Shown here one piece after another: positions 36,234-50,020 of a stretch of 64,000 nucleotides of DNA. A program made the position numbers and the translations under genes. Source of the stretch: Monomorium pharaonis (Eukaryota; Arthropoda; Insecta; Hymenoptera; Formicidae); contig NC_050470.1 in the NCBI RefSeq assembly GCF_013373865.1, forward strand, positions 21,222,667-21,286,666, read 5' to 3'. The notes beneath the pieces were generated by a model. That model ran no database searches. It was not told the origin of the DNA and saw only the letters and a program-made list of their open reading frames with translations. How positions within the stretch are numbered: the stretch's first letter is position 1; each line of letters begins with the position of its first letter.

Positions 36234-37948
36234 AAGTGTACTAATATTTCACTAAGAAAAATTGATTTCTCAACGATTAACTGTCAATACTTCTTACATA
36301 TATAACAATAACTACAAGTTATTACAAAGTAAGATTATCTTATTAAATAAAACTCTAGAGAGTAGACATATAATTTTAATTTGATTGATTATTTTGAAAT
36401 ATATGACGTTTTATAATTTCAATTTGAGGTTCGGTTACAAAATCATTCAATACAGAAAAGTAAAAGATCAAGGAAAAAGCTCAAAAGAGAGAAAGGTTTT
36501 CGGGATATTACTTTCCTTGATGAAGAAGGATTGTACGTACTGATGGAATCGAAATCTTCGTCGATAATAATCCAGCTACCAATAGGATTCTCCAGAGTAG
36601 AAATAACTTAAGCAAACGGCTTGAATTGAATTTCTTTTAACAAAAAAAAAAAAAAAAAAGAATACAATGTTCCTTAAACGAAGTGAAATGGAATCTTTTC
36701 TACAACTTTAATTCTTAAATCATTATCTTTTAAATTTTTATCCGCATGTTGAATTTAATAGTATTATCTTAGAGAAATAATGTCACTAATTAAATATTGT
36801 TAAATAGACGAATTACTTACGAGCAATTTTACATAGCGACGAAACAGCGATGAAATATACGGCAAAGTGTTGAAAATCTATTTGAAGTGGAAAATTCTAC
36901 GGGAAAGTTTAAGAAATATAAGGTGAAAGCTAAACACAGCTGTCGAAGAAATCAGATGGCGTGGAAGTGATACAAGCGATATCGATAAGTAATGCGTTAT
37001 GTTAGCAGAAACAGCAGAAACTATTGCGGCGCTGCTTCTCTTATTTATAGGACTTTTGAGCAGTAGTTCATGATACATGGCTTGGACGTTGAGCCAAGGA
37101 GAGTAAAAGTATGCGTTACATGCAGAAAGTTACGCGATACATCTAACGCACGTATTTATTAAGTGCATTATTTATGCACCAGCAGAAAAGAAATCTAATA
37201 ATAAAAAATAAGCGCCGTGATGAATTTGCACATCAGAAGTGTCACGACGAGTCTCACAGACGTTATACAACGCGAATAACGTTTGATATTAATGTGACGC
37301 AAAAAAAATGCAATTAATCTTTAAGAGAAACGTAATTTATTTAAAATAGCATATCGTAGGTAAGGAGTGCAGAAGGATAGAGGAACAAATAATTAATTCT
37401 AATGAGGACTCTTATTGCGTTTTCGGTACTTTCGAGAACGGAGGACGGAAGATTTTCTAGCATCGCGCAAGAGCGCTTCTGGGAAATGTCCAAGAGACAA
37501 CAAAAATAGCCGAAATAAACCGCCCGCGGTATAATGCGAGTTCAAAAAGTATCGTAGCGCACCATATATTTTCATTTTTACTGGGGATATCTCGCGTGTT
37601 GCGAAATCATCCGTCATTTACGTCCCCGCGGAATTACGGAACCTTTGTTATGCGTTCGTATTCGCAATATGAATTTAATACCGAACCCTTTGTGCACGGC
37701 TGTTAAATTAGAAATTCAAATAACCCGATCATTTCGCATTCCGCAAGCGCTATCGAATACTTGGCATCGATCACTTCGTTGGCGGATTTTCAAGCAATTC
37801 GCATAATAAGATGATAATGATTAAAATTATAATGATTGTATATCGGCCGTGAATTCGTGTGATTTGTTTTATTCCTTCCTGAATCGCAATCCCGCCGCTA
37901 ATTATTCAATGGTTATTTCATTGTTCAAACGGCACTTGTATAATAAAG

Positions 37949-37949
37949 A

Positions 37950-37987
<38 letters not shown>
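37949..37987. repeat. (AG)n microsatellite
   Basis: AG dinucleotide run within the receptor intron. Confidence 0.9.
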
Positions 37988-37992
<5 letters not shown>

Positions 37993-39092
37993 TATACATA
38001 CGATAGAAGTATGTAGATAATCAGTGCTGCCAAAGGAATTTATATGTTTTCGAATATAACCATCTGGTTAATTACATAGTAATTATTATTAATTGTAATA
38101 ATTATCGATGCGTATCAATGTCCCTTTACTTTTTATTGCAGATTTTTATAGTAATTATCAGATGCTGTAATGCACTTAAAGAAAGGAACTTTTTATTACT
38201 AAAATATGGTTAAAAATTAAGTGTTTATCCATCTGTACGTTTAATCCTTCTGATTGATTTGTCTGTAACAAATTTTGTGTTGATACTGATTTGCAAATAA
38301 TCACGGGTTTTTGCGAGCAAGAAAACTTTGATTAGCATTGAGTTTGCGTTAGACCCGCGTGAACGTATTTTTACATGTGCATGCATCCGAATAAGAAAAG
38401 GGGACGTGATTGATCGATTTCTGTACCAACTATCGAAAATAACTGGCCTTTTGACCCCAAGTATTAGCCACAGAAACATTAGCGCTCCGGTTGCTGTTAC
38501 ATTAATTAGCACGTAAATCAAACGTATATTAATTAATGTATAAGTCAATCGCACAATGTGCCAATGACTAGCGGAACGTTCAATATTTATGCAATTGTCA
38601 TTATTCGATTGAGAATCGTTTGACCTGTTTTATCATTCAATGCAAAAAAGCAATTTTCCGAATTTTGTATGTAAATTGGTAGAAAAATGATGGCTGTATT
38701 GAAAATATATTTATTAAAGTTATAGTTGTCAATATATAATAATTATAAATTCTCTATTTAACTGCGTTCTCGTACGCTTATACCGTGGATAATTTTCAAG
38801 TCTTTGTATTCTATTTAAAAATTGACAAGTTTTGAAAGTAGGTGGTAATAATAATTAGCAAGTAAAGTCGATTAGATTGTAAAACTGAAGAATACTTTAA
38901 ATTTTAAATTAAAAAAAGGATTGTGTGCTTCCGTTCGTTTCAACTTTACTAACTTTTACATCGCGCGGCGTGGAGCAGTTACCCTTTCATCCAATCATTA
39001 TAGTTTTTCTGCAGCGTGAGTTTATAACTTAAATTCGATATAGTCTCCAATAGATTGCTTTAATCGGTTTAGTCATTTGATTGCTGCAAAAG

Positions 39093-39137
<45 letters not shown>

Positions 39138-39197
39138 CGCACGCACGCACGCACGCACGCACACACATACGCGCGCGCGCGCACGCACACGCGTGTG
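39093..39197. repeat. Compound (CA)n/(GCAC)n/(GC)n microsatellite
   Basis: A CA run changes into GCAC tetranucleotides, then a short GC alternation and CACACG. The alternating purine-pyrimidine tract is of a kind able to form Z-DNA. Confidence 0.95.
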
Positions 39198-39339
39198 TAA
39201 TAATTTAATTTCATACAACTGCACACAACAACGTTCACTAAGCGTAAAATTTCAGATTTCAAATAAAATGTATAAATTCAGAGAAGGATTTTAATATCTA
39301 AAGAGGATGGTAAAGCAAATAACATTTTTTAAATTAGAA

Positions 39340-39870
39340 CCCAGTAAAAAAATTTGTGTTAAATTTAACAGATATCGCCTGTCTCAAGCGGTTCACAAAA
39401 ATTTTTTTGTTAATTTAACATATTAAACATATGTTAAATAGCAACATAAATATTATGTTATATTTTAACATAAAAATAAATGTAAATTTTATAATTTGAC
39501 ATAACTTTTATGTAACAATTTAATGAGAAAATTATGTTAAAGTAACACATGTAACATGTTACTTTAATACTGTTATAACATATATTACACAATCACGTCG
39601 AGAAATAACAGTCGTTCTTGTATTATAGAATAAACTTAACATTTTTTTCTGTCAATTTCAACAAATAAATTCTATTACTAATAACAAAGAATATATTATT
39701 ATGTAAAATTAAAAATACGTGCACATTGTGTCACTTTTACACTTTTTTTCAGTGTGTGTAATTCTAATAACTTAATATTTCACTTGAATTAACACAACAG
39801 TAATATGTTAAAATAACAAGTAAATGTTGAATTTAACATAAAAATTTTAACAAGGTTTTAACGCAAACCA
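39340..39870. other. AT-rich region dense in GTTAA/TTAAC palindromes
   Basis: Many copies of TTAACA/TGTTAA in both orientations, including a palindromic block around AACACATGTAACATGTTACT. No coding potential. It may be a decayed transposon terminus; boundaries are not defined. Confidence 0.35.
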
Positions 39871-40030
39871 TAATGCAAAATGTTTTTTACTGTGAAGATA
39901 TTTTAGAATTGCTTTACAGAAAGAGAAAGATGGGTTGGGAGAGAGGGAGGGAAGAAGGGAGGGAGAGAAGGGGGTAGGAGGGAGAAAGAGAGAGAGAATT
40001 CCAAATTCTTTTGCACAATTAAAACATAAA

Positions 40031-40093
40031 AGGAGGTGATTACATGCTAATAACGAAAAAAATTTTGTTGTTATTAGCATGAATTCACCTCCT
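40031..40093. repeat. 63-bp hairpin-forming inverted repeat
   Basis: AGGAGGTGATTACATGCTAA (continuing TAAC) is followed after about 12 bp by its near-perfect reverse complement ending TCACCTCCT; about 23 of 25 positions pair. Intronic; function unknown. Confidence 0.8.
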
Positions 40094-40118
40094 GTACATA
40101 TGTTGTTTTCGTCTTTTA

Positions 40119-40356
40119 GACATCTTTTCTGAGCACAATTGAGTTATCTGAGTTTAAGTTAATTTTTATTACTTTTATTACTTTTTATTACTGTCATTAC
40201 TTTTCGTTACTTTGCAGATATAAAAAATTCTTTAATGACATTTTTCCTGGGTACAGTTGAATTATCTGTGTTTAAGTTAATTTTTATTACTTTTATTACT
40301 TTTTATTACTGTCGTTATTTTTCGTTACTTTACAGATATAAACAATTCTTTAATGA
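40119..40356. repeat. Tandem duplication of a 118-bp unit
   Basis: The unit starts GACAT(C/T)TTT(T/C)CTG and contains GTTTAAGTTAATTTTTATTA, repeated TTTTATTAC blocks, TTTTCGTTACTTT and AATTCTTTAATGAC. The two copies start at 40119 and 40237 and differ at a few positions. Confidence 0.85.
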
Positions 40357-41079
40357 CTTACATATACTTTAGCATAACATTTCTAGTAAGTATTTATATG
40401 ATTGTTGAAATTTTAACTTTTTTATAATAATTTGTGAAATTCCTTCAATATAAACGAGAATTATATAGATAAAAATAAAGGAAAATATGTAAATATAAAA
40501 ATTTGTAAATATAAAACAAGGAACCGTTTTATATACAATAGGATCATTCGTGTCCTAAGGCAATTTTCCAAAACATCCTCTATAAAGGACATACACAAAT
40601 TGAGACTGAACGCACCTAGATGCTTTCCTTTGTTTAGGGAAAACTTTGTTTAGGGCAGAAAATAAAAACCGCTTTAGTCAAGTGTTCGTAGTATTTTAAA
40701 GAAAAAATGCATTTTTATCCAATTGTGTATATAAAATGTTAATTTTAAAAAGTTTTTAATATATTTAAGTGTATAAAAGAATTTGGAATTCTTTGTAAAG
40801 CCAATTCAAAGATATTTTATAATGAAAAACGGTGGTAATTTTTTGCCTTAGAGTCCTATTAATAATACTAAAAAGGTAGATGCAGTTACTTTTTCTTTTA
40901 GACGCGTATAAAATTCTAAGAAAAATGAACATTTTTTTCTTTTTGTATTAAACTTAAAACGAAGACAGCAGCAGTTTTACAGCTGTCGTCCTTTTATCCG
41001 GAGTTTAGAACTGATAACTATCGTACGGAATCCTTAAAATGATCTATGATCCTGACCCGCGTTCTGCAGCACGAAGCGA

Positions 41080-41571
41080 TTGAAAAAGTTGGTTTTGTTC
41101 GGAGAACACAAAGAATCCACCTCGGATTTTAATAGAGAGTCAGTTCGGGATTACTTGTCGTTTCTGCGCAGGGCCCTTGATTGTCCGCCGAAATTGAATG
41201 ATCGCGAAAGAAAGCAAAACGAAATCGAATTATTTCGTCTGATAGTAGGATCCGTTCAAGGAGATAAACTGTCCCGGGACGCTGAAACGAGACGGCGCGG
41301 GCGGCCGTCGATGTTAGAACAGATGATGTTCTCTTGTTCTCCGGACGTTGAAAATACAATAGAGGACTGGGTTTGCTTGAGATATGCGCGGCTGAGAAAA
41401 TTACAAGATAACAATTACGAAAGTACGAAAAAACGTAAATTCTACACTCGAGCATCTTACTCACTCGGTGCTTACAAAAAGTGTTGTCACAAAAAGCATA
41501 TCTGCGATCGTATTAACGTAAAATACGCGGTTTACGTAGTTCTTATGCCCCACAAGGAGGGTGACAGCTAA
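41080..41571 (+). CDS. Unidentified intronic open reading frame
   Basis: A 163-codon frame lies in the giant receptor intron in a locally GC-richer patch. The frame opens with TTG; upstream in frame there is a CTGCAG that could be a splice acceptor at about 41064, so it may be an internal exon rather than a whole gene. The product is basic and Lys/Arg/Cys-rich, with no signal peptide and no motif I recognise. A second short frame with protein-like composition begins at an ATG near 41745, preceded by TTTATTTCCAG, and could be a following exon, but no convincing donor joins the two. It may be a lineage-specific gene, a retro-insert or chance. Low confidence. Confidence 0.2.
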   Translation: MKKLVLFGEHKESTSDFNRESVRDYLSFLRRALDCPPKLNDRERKQNEIELFRLIVGSVQGDKLSRDAETRRRGRPSMLEQMMFSCSPDVENTIEDWVCLRYARLRKLQDNNYESTKKRKFYTRASYSLGAYKKCCHKKHICDRINVKYAVYVVLMPHKEGDS

Positions 41572-44500
41572 AGTTTGTTTTAATGCAATATCCCATTTCT
41601 ATATTCAGCGTTCTCAGTAGGTTAATGCAAGTCTGTTTTTCTCTCCATCGGGTTCTTATATTCTTAGACCTTTATCCTTGTTGTGCATTTAAGGTGTAGC
41701 TATCCGTCGCTGGATTTTATTTCCAGACACGACGGAAACCAGAATGGTTTATTTATTCGGTAACGTGAACAATATAATGGACAAGTATCTTTCGAGCTAT
41801 TTGGAATATGAAGAAAAATCTCGTTTGGTGAATTTTCAGTTTGTTAAAGATTTCGGAGAGGTGCGCGTAACGATAAAATATTTATGTAATTATCGCCAAC
41901 TGCTCTTTAGATTTATATAATCATGAAGAAGTTCCCTACAGTCTTGGACCAGTGATCCCTTTAAGGTCGCTGCATCCGAAATTAATTCTTATCGGTGAGT
42001 TCTGAACCTCTCTCGGAAACTTTCTGTACTCGGTTAGTGACGTCGTGAATAATCGCTGTTCTGTTTCATGCGACTTGGAGTGTCTGCGGCTAAAGGATGA
42101 CCTGGCGCAATCTGCGCAATAAATAGAGGGGTCACTGGAGAGCTTTAAAAACTAACTAAGCCAAAATTACATATTAAATTAAAGTTGAGGTCCAGCAGTA
42201 GGATGCACGGGAATAACCGGTAAAAATTCATTAGTTAATTAAGTCAGACTCAAATTTATCAGGCGATTAACTTGCCTCTGCACTCGATGTTGCCTTTTTT
42301 TTTTTATTTTTTTTTACGGCTTTACCAATATCTAGTTTATGAACGCTGCGTGCCTTACGAACACGGGGCTTTATTAACTAACCAATGTACACCTCGCGAA
42401 GAGAATTATTATTATTTACACTGGAGTTCTATGTTGTTTACGGCCGTGTCGATTAACACAAAATCAATACAAACTTTTCGATATCTATTCGTTTTACCAC
42501 CTGCGTGTTGTGTACGAGGAAAACGGGATATACTGGAATATCGTTGAAAAAATCAAGGAAGGAAGACAGGCGAATTCGGCCAATCCCATTCGAATTGCAT
42601 CATTGTACAATAACTGCAATCGGTCATCGATCTCTCGGGCTTTCTTCCGCTCGTAAATTCGCGCGTAAAGGAAAGATAGTGAGTTTACTCGTAATTCGCG
42701 GCGATATAAAACGATCTCGGAGACATAAAACGATCCCGGCAGTGCCATCGCACTACCATTAAAACGATAATTTCCGGGCGAATCGGTGTCGGCGCGAATG
42801 TTACTCGTGATTTTCGCGCCTCGCGATCCCGCTTGACGTGGCTGGAATGCCTACTCGGGCTACTTATCATCACATTTCTCTTCCGGATTTAACGCCTTCA
42901 ACTTTATATTTCTCGCGATGGAGCTAAAAGGAACTTATAAAGATCACATAACGAAGGACGGAAAAACTATAAAAAAAAAAAAGAAAGTATATAAAAAAAT
43001 TAAACTTTAGAACGACGTCCTCCATAATTTTTAAGCTTGCGTGTTTGAAGTGTTATACGTTTCTTTTTATTAAGCTCATATCAAGTCTTGAAATTAAATG
43101 TAAGCTACTGCATAACAGCATAGCGTTTAATAATGATGATACGTGTATATCTTCACCGACGTACTCAAAGTACTTTAATGATTTTACACGTTGGACACGT
43201 TTAGTAATATGTAATAATTAAAGAGCACGATTCCTGCTAGCTCGATCTGCTGGACCGTGCGAGCTTTCGTGGAGATTGAAATGTTTAAATCATGAAATAT
43301 AGGATGTATGTAATATCTGTTAAGAGATTTTAGTGATATTACGTAGCTCGGTATTACTAAACATTCGTCTGTCTGGTGTTGACCCGAAATGTCCCTCGAG
43401 GGGATGTATCCGGTAAAACGTGTGTCCCAAGAAAATTGATAGTGTTTCTTCTTTCCGCTACTTTGCAACAACAAGCTGTTTATATAATGGCTTTTTAGAC
43501 ACCGCGGTTTCAATTTCCTTGCCCTCGCCGTTCAATTCCTAAGTTTATGCGCGCGATCGTATTTCTCATCCACCGCAGGAATGTAATACATCCTCCTCCA
43601 GCTTTCCTCTCAAATATTAGACGCGCGAGAGACAAATGCGGGTTCCGCAAGCCCGATAATTGGTGCGGTAGAGAGCGTCGATATATTTATTGACAATGTG
43701 TATCGATTTTCCCGAAGGTATATGCGTAAATTCTCCGGACAAGAGACCGTCCGACATTTCGCTTATAAATGACTTGCCTACACGGAATCCATTCAAGGAC
43801 AATCAAACTCTTTCAATTATGTATTTGATGAAACTTACGCTCTTGCTCACGACTTGCTCCCAGACCGTCCGAGATTTAATGCGTATAAATTAAATCGGCG
43901 AAAGTTTACAGCGAAACGGGACGAGAAGAAGGTATAGGGTGCCCGTTTTAAAACATAATTGGAAACGCTAGTTCGGAACGCTTGTATCATTGGAGAAAAT
44001 ATATATGTATTCTGAAATCCATGATCAAGTACAATTCATTGTACGCTTGCGTCGTTTTACGGAATGCTTTTATATTTTATATAACAATAGCTTGTTGCAA
44101 AGCAGAACTAATACTGTGTAATTTAAAATAAACCTTGATGTCAAGCTGTAGGCGAAGTATAAATAAAAAAAAAGAGAGTCCGCACAATGTGCGTTACAAT
44201 TCAAAAGAGAAATGCAAAAGAGAAATATGTGGTTTAAAATAACATATTCATGATATACAAAAATTATTATTATTACATTTAAAGTTTCAAGAGAGAAAAA
44301 CAAGTTTTGAACGTACAAAAAATTTACAAGATTGATTTTTAAAACAATTTAAAATAATTTATAAAATATTTATTTGGGATTTCTGTAAAACAATTACTTG
44401 TAAAATGAGTCCCAGCTTCGAGACGAGAATTAAATTACAGTTTCGACAAATAGAATTCTTGGTTGAAACTTTGGACACAATCTTCCGAAAAGTTTCTATC

Positions 44501-44925
44501 TTTGATCGTTCTGAAATTCACTTCACACAGATTACATCTTAATAAAGAAGTAGTCTAAAAGCGATCTTCAACTATTCGATAATTTTCAAGAGGTTCTTGT
44601 CCGCTTTCTTTCAGTTACCAATAGAAATTGATTCTCATGTCCGTTCATGAGATAGAAAAACTGTATGAAATTAAATAACTTTCATGTCAATAAGAGAACT
44701 GTGCGCAAATTTTAAATAGTTATTCACATATATATAATAATAGTGTACAGTCTATAAAATTTTTTAATTTTTTTAATGTTTTGAGATGTGACACATACAT
44801 CCTAAAATTTTCACGTTGAAGTAATTATTTAATAGGTATAAATATATGTACATATATTTGCACATATATTCTACAATATTTTCTCTTTATTTTGACTAAT
44901 TATATAACTTTACAACAAAACACTA

Positions 44926-44931
<6 letters not shown>

Positions 44932-44978
<47 letters not shown>
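44932..44978. repeat. (TA)n microsatellite
   Basis: Perfect TA dinucleotide run of about 47 bp in the receptor intron. Confidence 0.95.
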
Positions 44979-44979
<1 letters not shown>

Positions 44980-47900
44980 CACAAAATCAATTTTATGAAT
45001 TTATTTTTATGAGAGGACTACATTACCATTTCGGTTTCCTCTTGATCTATTATGCAGTCGTCACATTATTATAAATAACACCTTAAGTAATAAATATTTC
45101 ATAACTTTGAGTCTAGAATCGGTTGAACAACATAAAGTACCGAAATTTTTCAAAAGTATTTCGAAAGAAATATTTCAACTAAAAAGTGAAACATTTCATA
45201 AAAGTTGCGAAATATATCTGTAACATTTCTGAGACAACTCTGGAATAGTAAAATGTTTGCGATTCTTATACTTGAAATTTTATAGAAAAATTGCTGAAAA
45301 AGCTACAACTGTTTTAAAATATTACCCCTCAAAAAATTATACTGATAAAATGGCTGAGATCTTTTAAAAGTATTACAGATCATAATCCTTCGAATACAAT
45401 ATATTTAAATATAATTTCTAAAGTGCTTACTCCTTATTTCTTAAATTTAACTCTTAAGTCTTGAATCAGAATTGAGATTTATTTCTACAATCAGACAATT
45501 GTTGGTGTGCAGTGTTTAAAGAACAATTACTAATTTTCGTGCATATTCAGGTAACAGTTATAATATATAAAGACACGGTAAATATAAAATTGTATATTAT
45601 TTATATTTTACTTTATTATTCGATAATTTCAGTATTGCGTTCATATATAACGAATGGATGTTGAAAACATACGAGTAATAACGCGAAATGATAATTGAAG
45701 AATCATAACAGCGGAGCTTGCAAATTTGTTTTTCTATCGCGGACAAATACGGAAGGATTGAAATTATAGGTAAACATTGTTACTATTTATCTCGCTGATA
45801 TGGATTTTATTTGATTTCGCGGTAAATCCGACAGAACAATCATTTTCGACTTGATTGCGCAGTTATCGTCTGAGGCGAGTATTGCGAAAAAAGTATCGAA
45901 GTGACATTCAATATGCAAGTTGTCAAAAACTCGCAAATTGGATCCTACTTTGATTTTCGGAAATGCCGAAGTTTACCGCGAAGGACAAAGGCTCCTAGCA
46001 AACGTCTCGTTTGCGGGAACAATGTGGAAGCATAAAGGGAGACTCGAAACTCAATATTGTGCTTGCGCGCAGGCACACGATGTCTCGAATGGGCTCCATC
46101 AGAAAATTTCTGAGCACTTCCTACGAAGAAGCCTCGAGTTGTCCAAAGCGAATGCACGCGCGTAAAATCGACGGAGAATCGATTTCACAAGCGAGATGAA
46201 GCTGCGTGAAGAAAGAAGGTGACTTGCTTAACTTTTTCGGTTCTGATTTATCGGGATAGGTCGTCGGGACATTCCATTCAGTATATTTTCCAAGAAAAAT
46301 ATGTCTGAAGAATCGATAAAATATGTCCATTTATATTCAGGTATCCCTTACGATTCCCTTCGACTTACGAACTTTTATACTGATGACTACTATGCGCAGT
46401 AGTTTTATTTTTTAATTGTTGATGTTTATTTGTGTTTAAGCTAAATATTAATTTTATATAATACTAAATATTATAATACAATTACATATTCTTAAGAAAT
46501 AAACAATTTTTTTGTTATTTTTAAAATAAAAATTGATGATTATTTTTATCAATAAAATAATTCCATCTTTTCTGAATAATATTTTATTTAAATAAAATAA
46601 CATTACTATCATATATTAATTTAAATCAGGGTGCGTCATTTCAAGATTATATTGATTATTTATTTCATAAATTATTTACACATTATTTATACAAATTATG
46701 TTTGTACAAATATTTTTCATGTAAACAATATAAGCAATATAAATTCTATATCAATTATTAAGTACATCAGTTTAATATTTAATTTATTATTGTAAATTAT
46801 TGAATAATACTATAGGATAAATTAGGGTACGATGGCTATTCAGAGAAGGGCTAATGGCTATAATTTCTCCAATAATTACGAAATAATGTGTTCTGGTAAT
46901 TATTTTCAAAGATATTTGATATTTACTATAATTTATATATACTAATTATAAGAATATTGTAGATATTATATCACGTTTTTATTTTTGAATGCCTGTAAAG
47001 TTTTTCATGTGTTCATTAAAAATTGCCACAACGTCGAATAAATTACGGTTAAGCATATGGTTGTCACAATTAACGTTAGAAACATAATAATGGTATGTAA
47101 ATTGTAATGTACGTGTAATTATATTTTTTATTTTTTTTTCTATTTTTTAATAAATACTAAGACTATCTTTTTCTCACAGTTTGGGTAAAATGGCCCATGA
47201 TTTTTTTCGGAGTAAGTGTTTATGTATATATCTTATAAAAAAGACGAAAATTAAGCTGCGCACATAATATTTTAAATTTGATATATCATAGATATATCAA
47301 ATTTTTTCCGTACAATGAGTTAAGTAGATGCTAAATTTGTATGAACATTCATTATTAGAAACGTTTAAAAATAAAATTAAATATATGTTAGTATGTAACA
47401 ATAAAACTAAATATATCAAATTATAAGTTTTTTTATTAGTTTATAAATATTAACTACATAAAATATGTATGGCCAACTGCAATACTATGGCTATATTTTT
47501 TCTAAAAATTCTTTTTTTTTATTATGAAAGATGACCAATATTTATGTTTCAATATTTTGATAATATAAAATTTTTATTTTCTATTTTATTTATAATATCG
47601 AGAGTGTTACATACCTTAAGCTTCAGTAAAGTAATATACTAAACGCTATTAAAAAATCATAAAAATAAAAGTATATTTTTTGCATTTTAAAAAACTTTAT
47701 CATACTCGAGTTTATCTTTACAGAAAAAATTAATTAAATTGTAAGATTGTTTATACAACTTCATATGTTCATATGATTTCAGTACTGATAAAATAAAAAT
47801 GTAAAATGTTAAAAATGAAGAAATATAACTTTTATAATATAATATAATTTTTGCTGTTTCTGATGAAATTTAAATCTTTGATAATTTTTAGATTATTGTT

Positions 47901-49187
47901 TACATAGGTGACACATAAAACATAATTTTAGTGTATAATATAGATTGTTTATGTTTTACGCGCAAACACTTAATCCTGCGTAGTTTAAACAATAAGCACA
48001 TATAACGACAGTTTAGGGCATTTAACGTTATATTCTACATCAAAGTTTTGAAACGTAATTTTATTGTAAATAAAAGAATATCTGCATTTATCTTATAGAT
48101 TTAAGCCGGTTATGGCAATAAGAAAATATTAATGTTAATGTGAGTACAACGTAAAGTATTAGATTCTTTCACGCAAGCTTTTAGAATGTAGACGAGTGTG
48201 TGGTACACTCATAACTTTAATAGAGTTCTTCAACTACTTTCGTGAGACACGATAAGTAGTTTCCGGCCTGTCTTTCTAAGACAAACTAAATTTGCTATTA
48301 TTATTACAATTATCCATTTTGCTATTAATAACTCTATTTTTTAACATTGCATTATTTAACGTTTGTTGCGTGACCGGGATCGACAAACTTTTTGTTCCTT
48401 TAATAACGCTTGGAGTTAATTTTCCGCCAGGAACTAAGATTTTCTTACAATGGACGTGTTGCCTACTGTAACGCGGTGACTCGAAAACTTTTAGACTTGT
48501 ATAGAAACTCCCTTGAAGAACAAAAAAAGAATTAAATAATAAAATACATTTTGTTAAAAGGATGTCATATTTCTGCTTTATAAAATTACTTTGCGTTACT
48601 TATAAAATAAAACTGGAGATAAAAGAGGGAGGAAGGAAATAACTTAACTATTCCTTCATCCTTCTTATTAGAAAAGTTTTCAGCACCTTCACCAGCCAGA
48701 AACCGCCTTCGGGACATAAAAATATACTGGCGATGGGGTTAAATCGGAGGGTAACTATCACGTTCGGGTCTTTGCCCTTTTTGAAAAGTCTGCGATTCAC
48801 GTGATGCCTCTCGCCCTCTTTCTGTCGCCTTTTCTTCCGCGCTTTTGCCTTCCTAGAAATTGCCCGACCACCACCAACCCGACAATCTTCCCTGGCTGTT
48901 ACCGTCTGGCCGCGGTTATTGGCTGCTATATTCGCGGAGGCGACATAAATTATTGCTACGTTCTGGTAGGCGAGCATGGCTTCTCTACTTTTACGACGAT
49001 TGCGAACAGCTTCGACCGGTTTCACTCACGTAAAACAGTATCGCGGGAAAGGTCAACCCCCGGACTATCTGGGTCAATCCTTGACTAAGAAGATTTAACA
49101 TTAACTCTTTTCAACCCATTTCTTTTCACGAGATATATCGAAATATATGAATTATTCAGTGCTTCTTGCTATTTAAAAGTTGTCCGC

Positions 49188-49190
<3 letters not shown>

Positions 49191-49241
<51 letters not shown>
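49191..49241. repeat. (CT)n microsatellite
   Basis: Perfect CT run of about 50 bp in the receptor intron. Confidence 0.95.
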
Positions 49242-49244
<3 letters not shown>

Positions 49245-49999
49245 AAGATTTTGTAATACGTTTGTAAGGCATACGTGTTAAATATTAGAGACGAAGAGAT
49301 AAATGGCGGTCTACCATTGCATTTTCCAAGTTGAGAGAGATTGATCTCGAATTTATCAAATTGCAATCTCTTCCATTAAAACTTGCGGCGCAGTAACATT
49401 AGGCTACACCGTGCATATATATATATTTAAGTCACGGTAAGATCGGATAACTGTTTCAGAAGTTCTTAGTCGGTGCCTTCCGTTAGCCGAGTTTCCGAGC
49501 TACTGCATTATTTCGCCATTTTCGCGTGAAGTAATTATTCTATATAGATAGATTTCTAGTATGTTTTTCAATAAAATTTCAACATGTCGGGAGAGAAACT
49601 TTCTCGCGAGCAGTTGTCGAGATTACAAATAAATTTTTGCCGCCCCGTGACAATTTCCCGTTTCGGTAAATAGTGTTGGCGGCAAAAACGCATTTCATCG
49701 TTTATCGTTCAGTGCCTCTCGTCCCCGTCCATCGGTGTACGCGTTGTTCTATAATAAAAATACTTGAAAATGGGTAACTACTTGAATTAAATCCAGCCCC
49801 TCCGCGTGTGTACATTGCAATACAATTTACACGCTCCCGTGCGACCGACGTAACCATGTAAGAAGAAATAAAAGACTTGGGAAGCAATTTCGAACAAATT
49901 AAATGGACTGTCCCTTTGTGCAGTGCTCTTCACTCCTCGTCGACAGGAAAAATAGAAAATATAATTAAACGTTTTTTTCAATATCTGCGAATTTGAATC

Positions 50000-50020
50000 A
50001 GAGAGAGAGAGAGAGAGAGA
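50000..50020. repeat. (AG)n microsatellite
   Basis: Short perfect AG run. Confidence 0.85.

Noticed and set aside
40029..40040. AAAGGAGGTGAT resembling a bacterial ribosome-binding site
   Set aside because: The window is eukaryotic; the match is part of a hairpin arm with no following gene.
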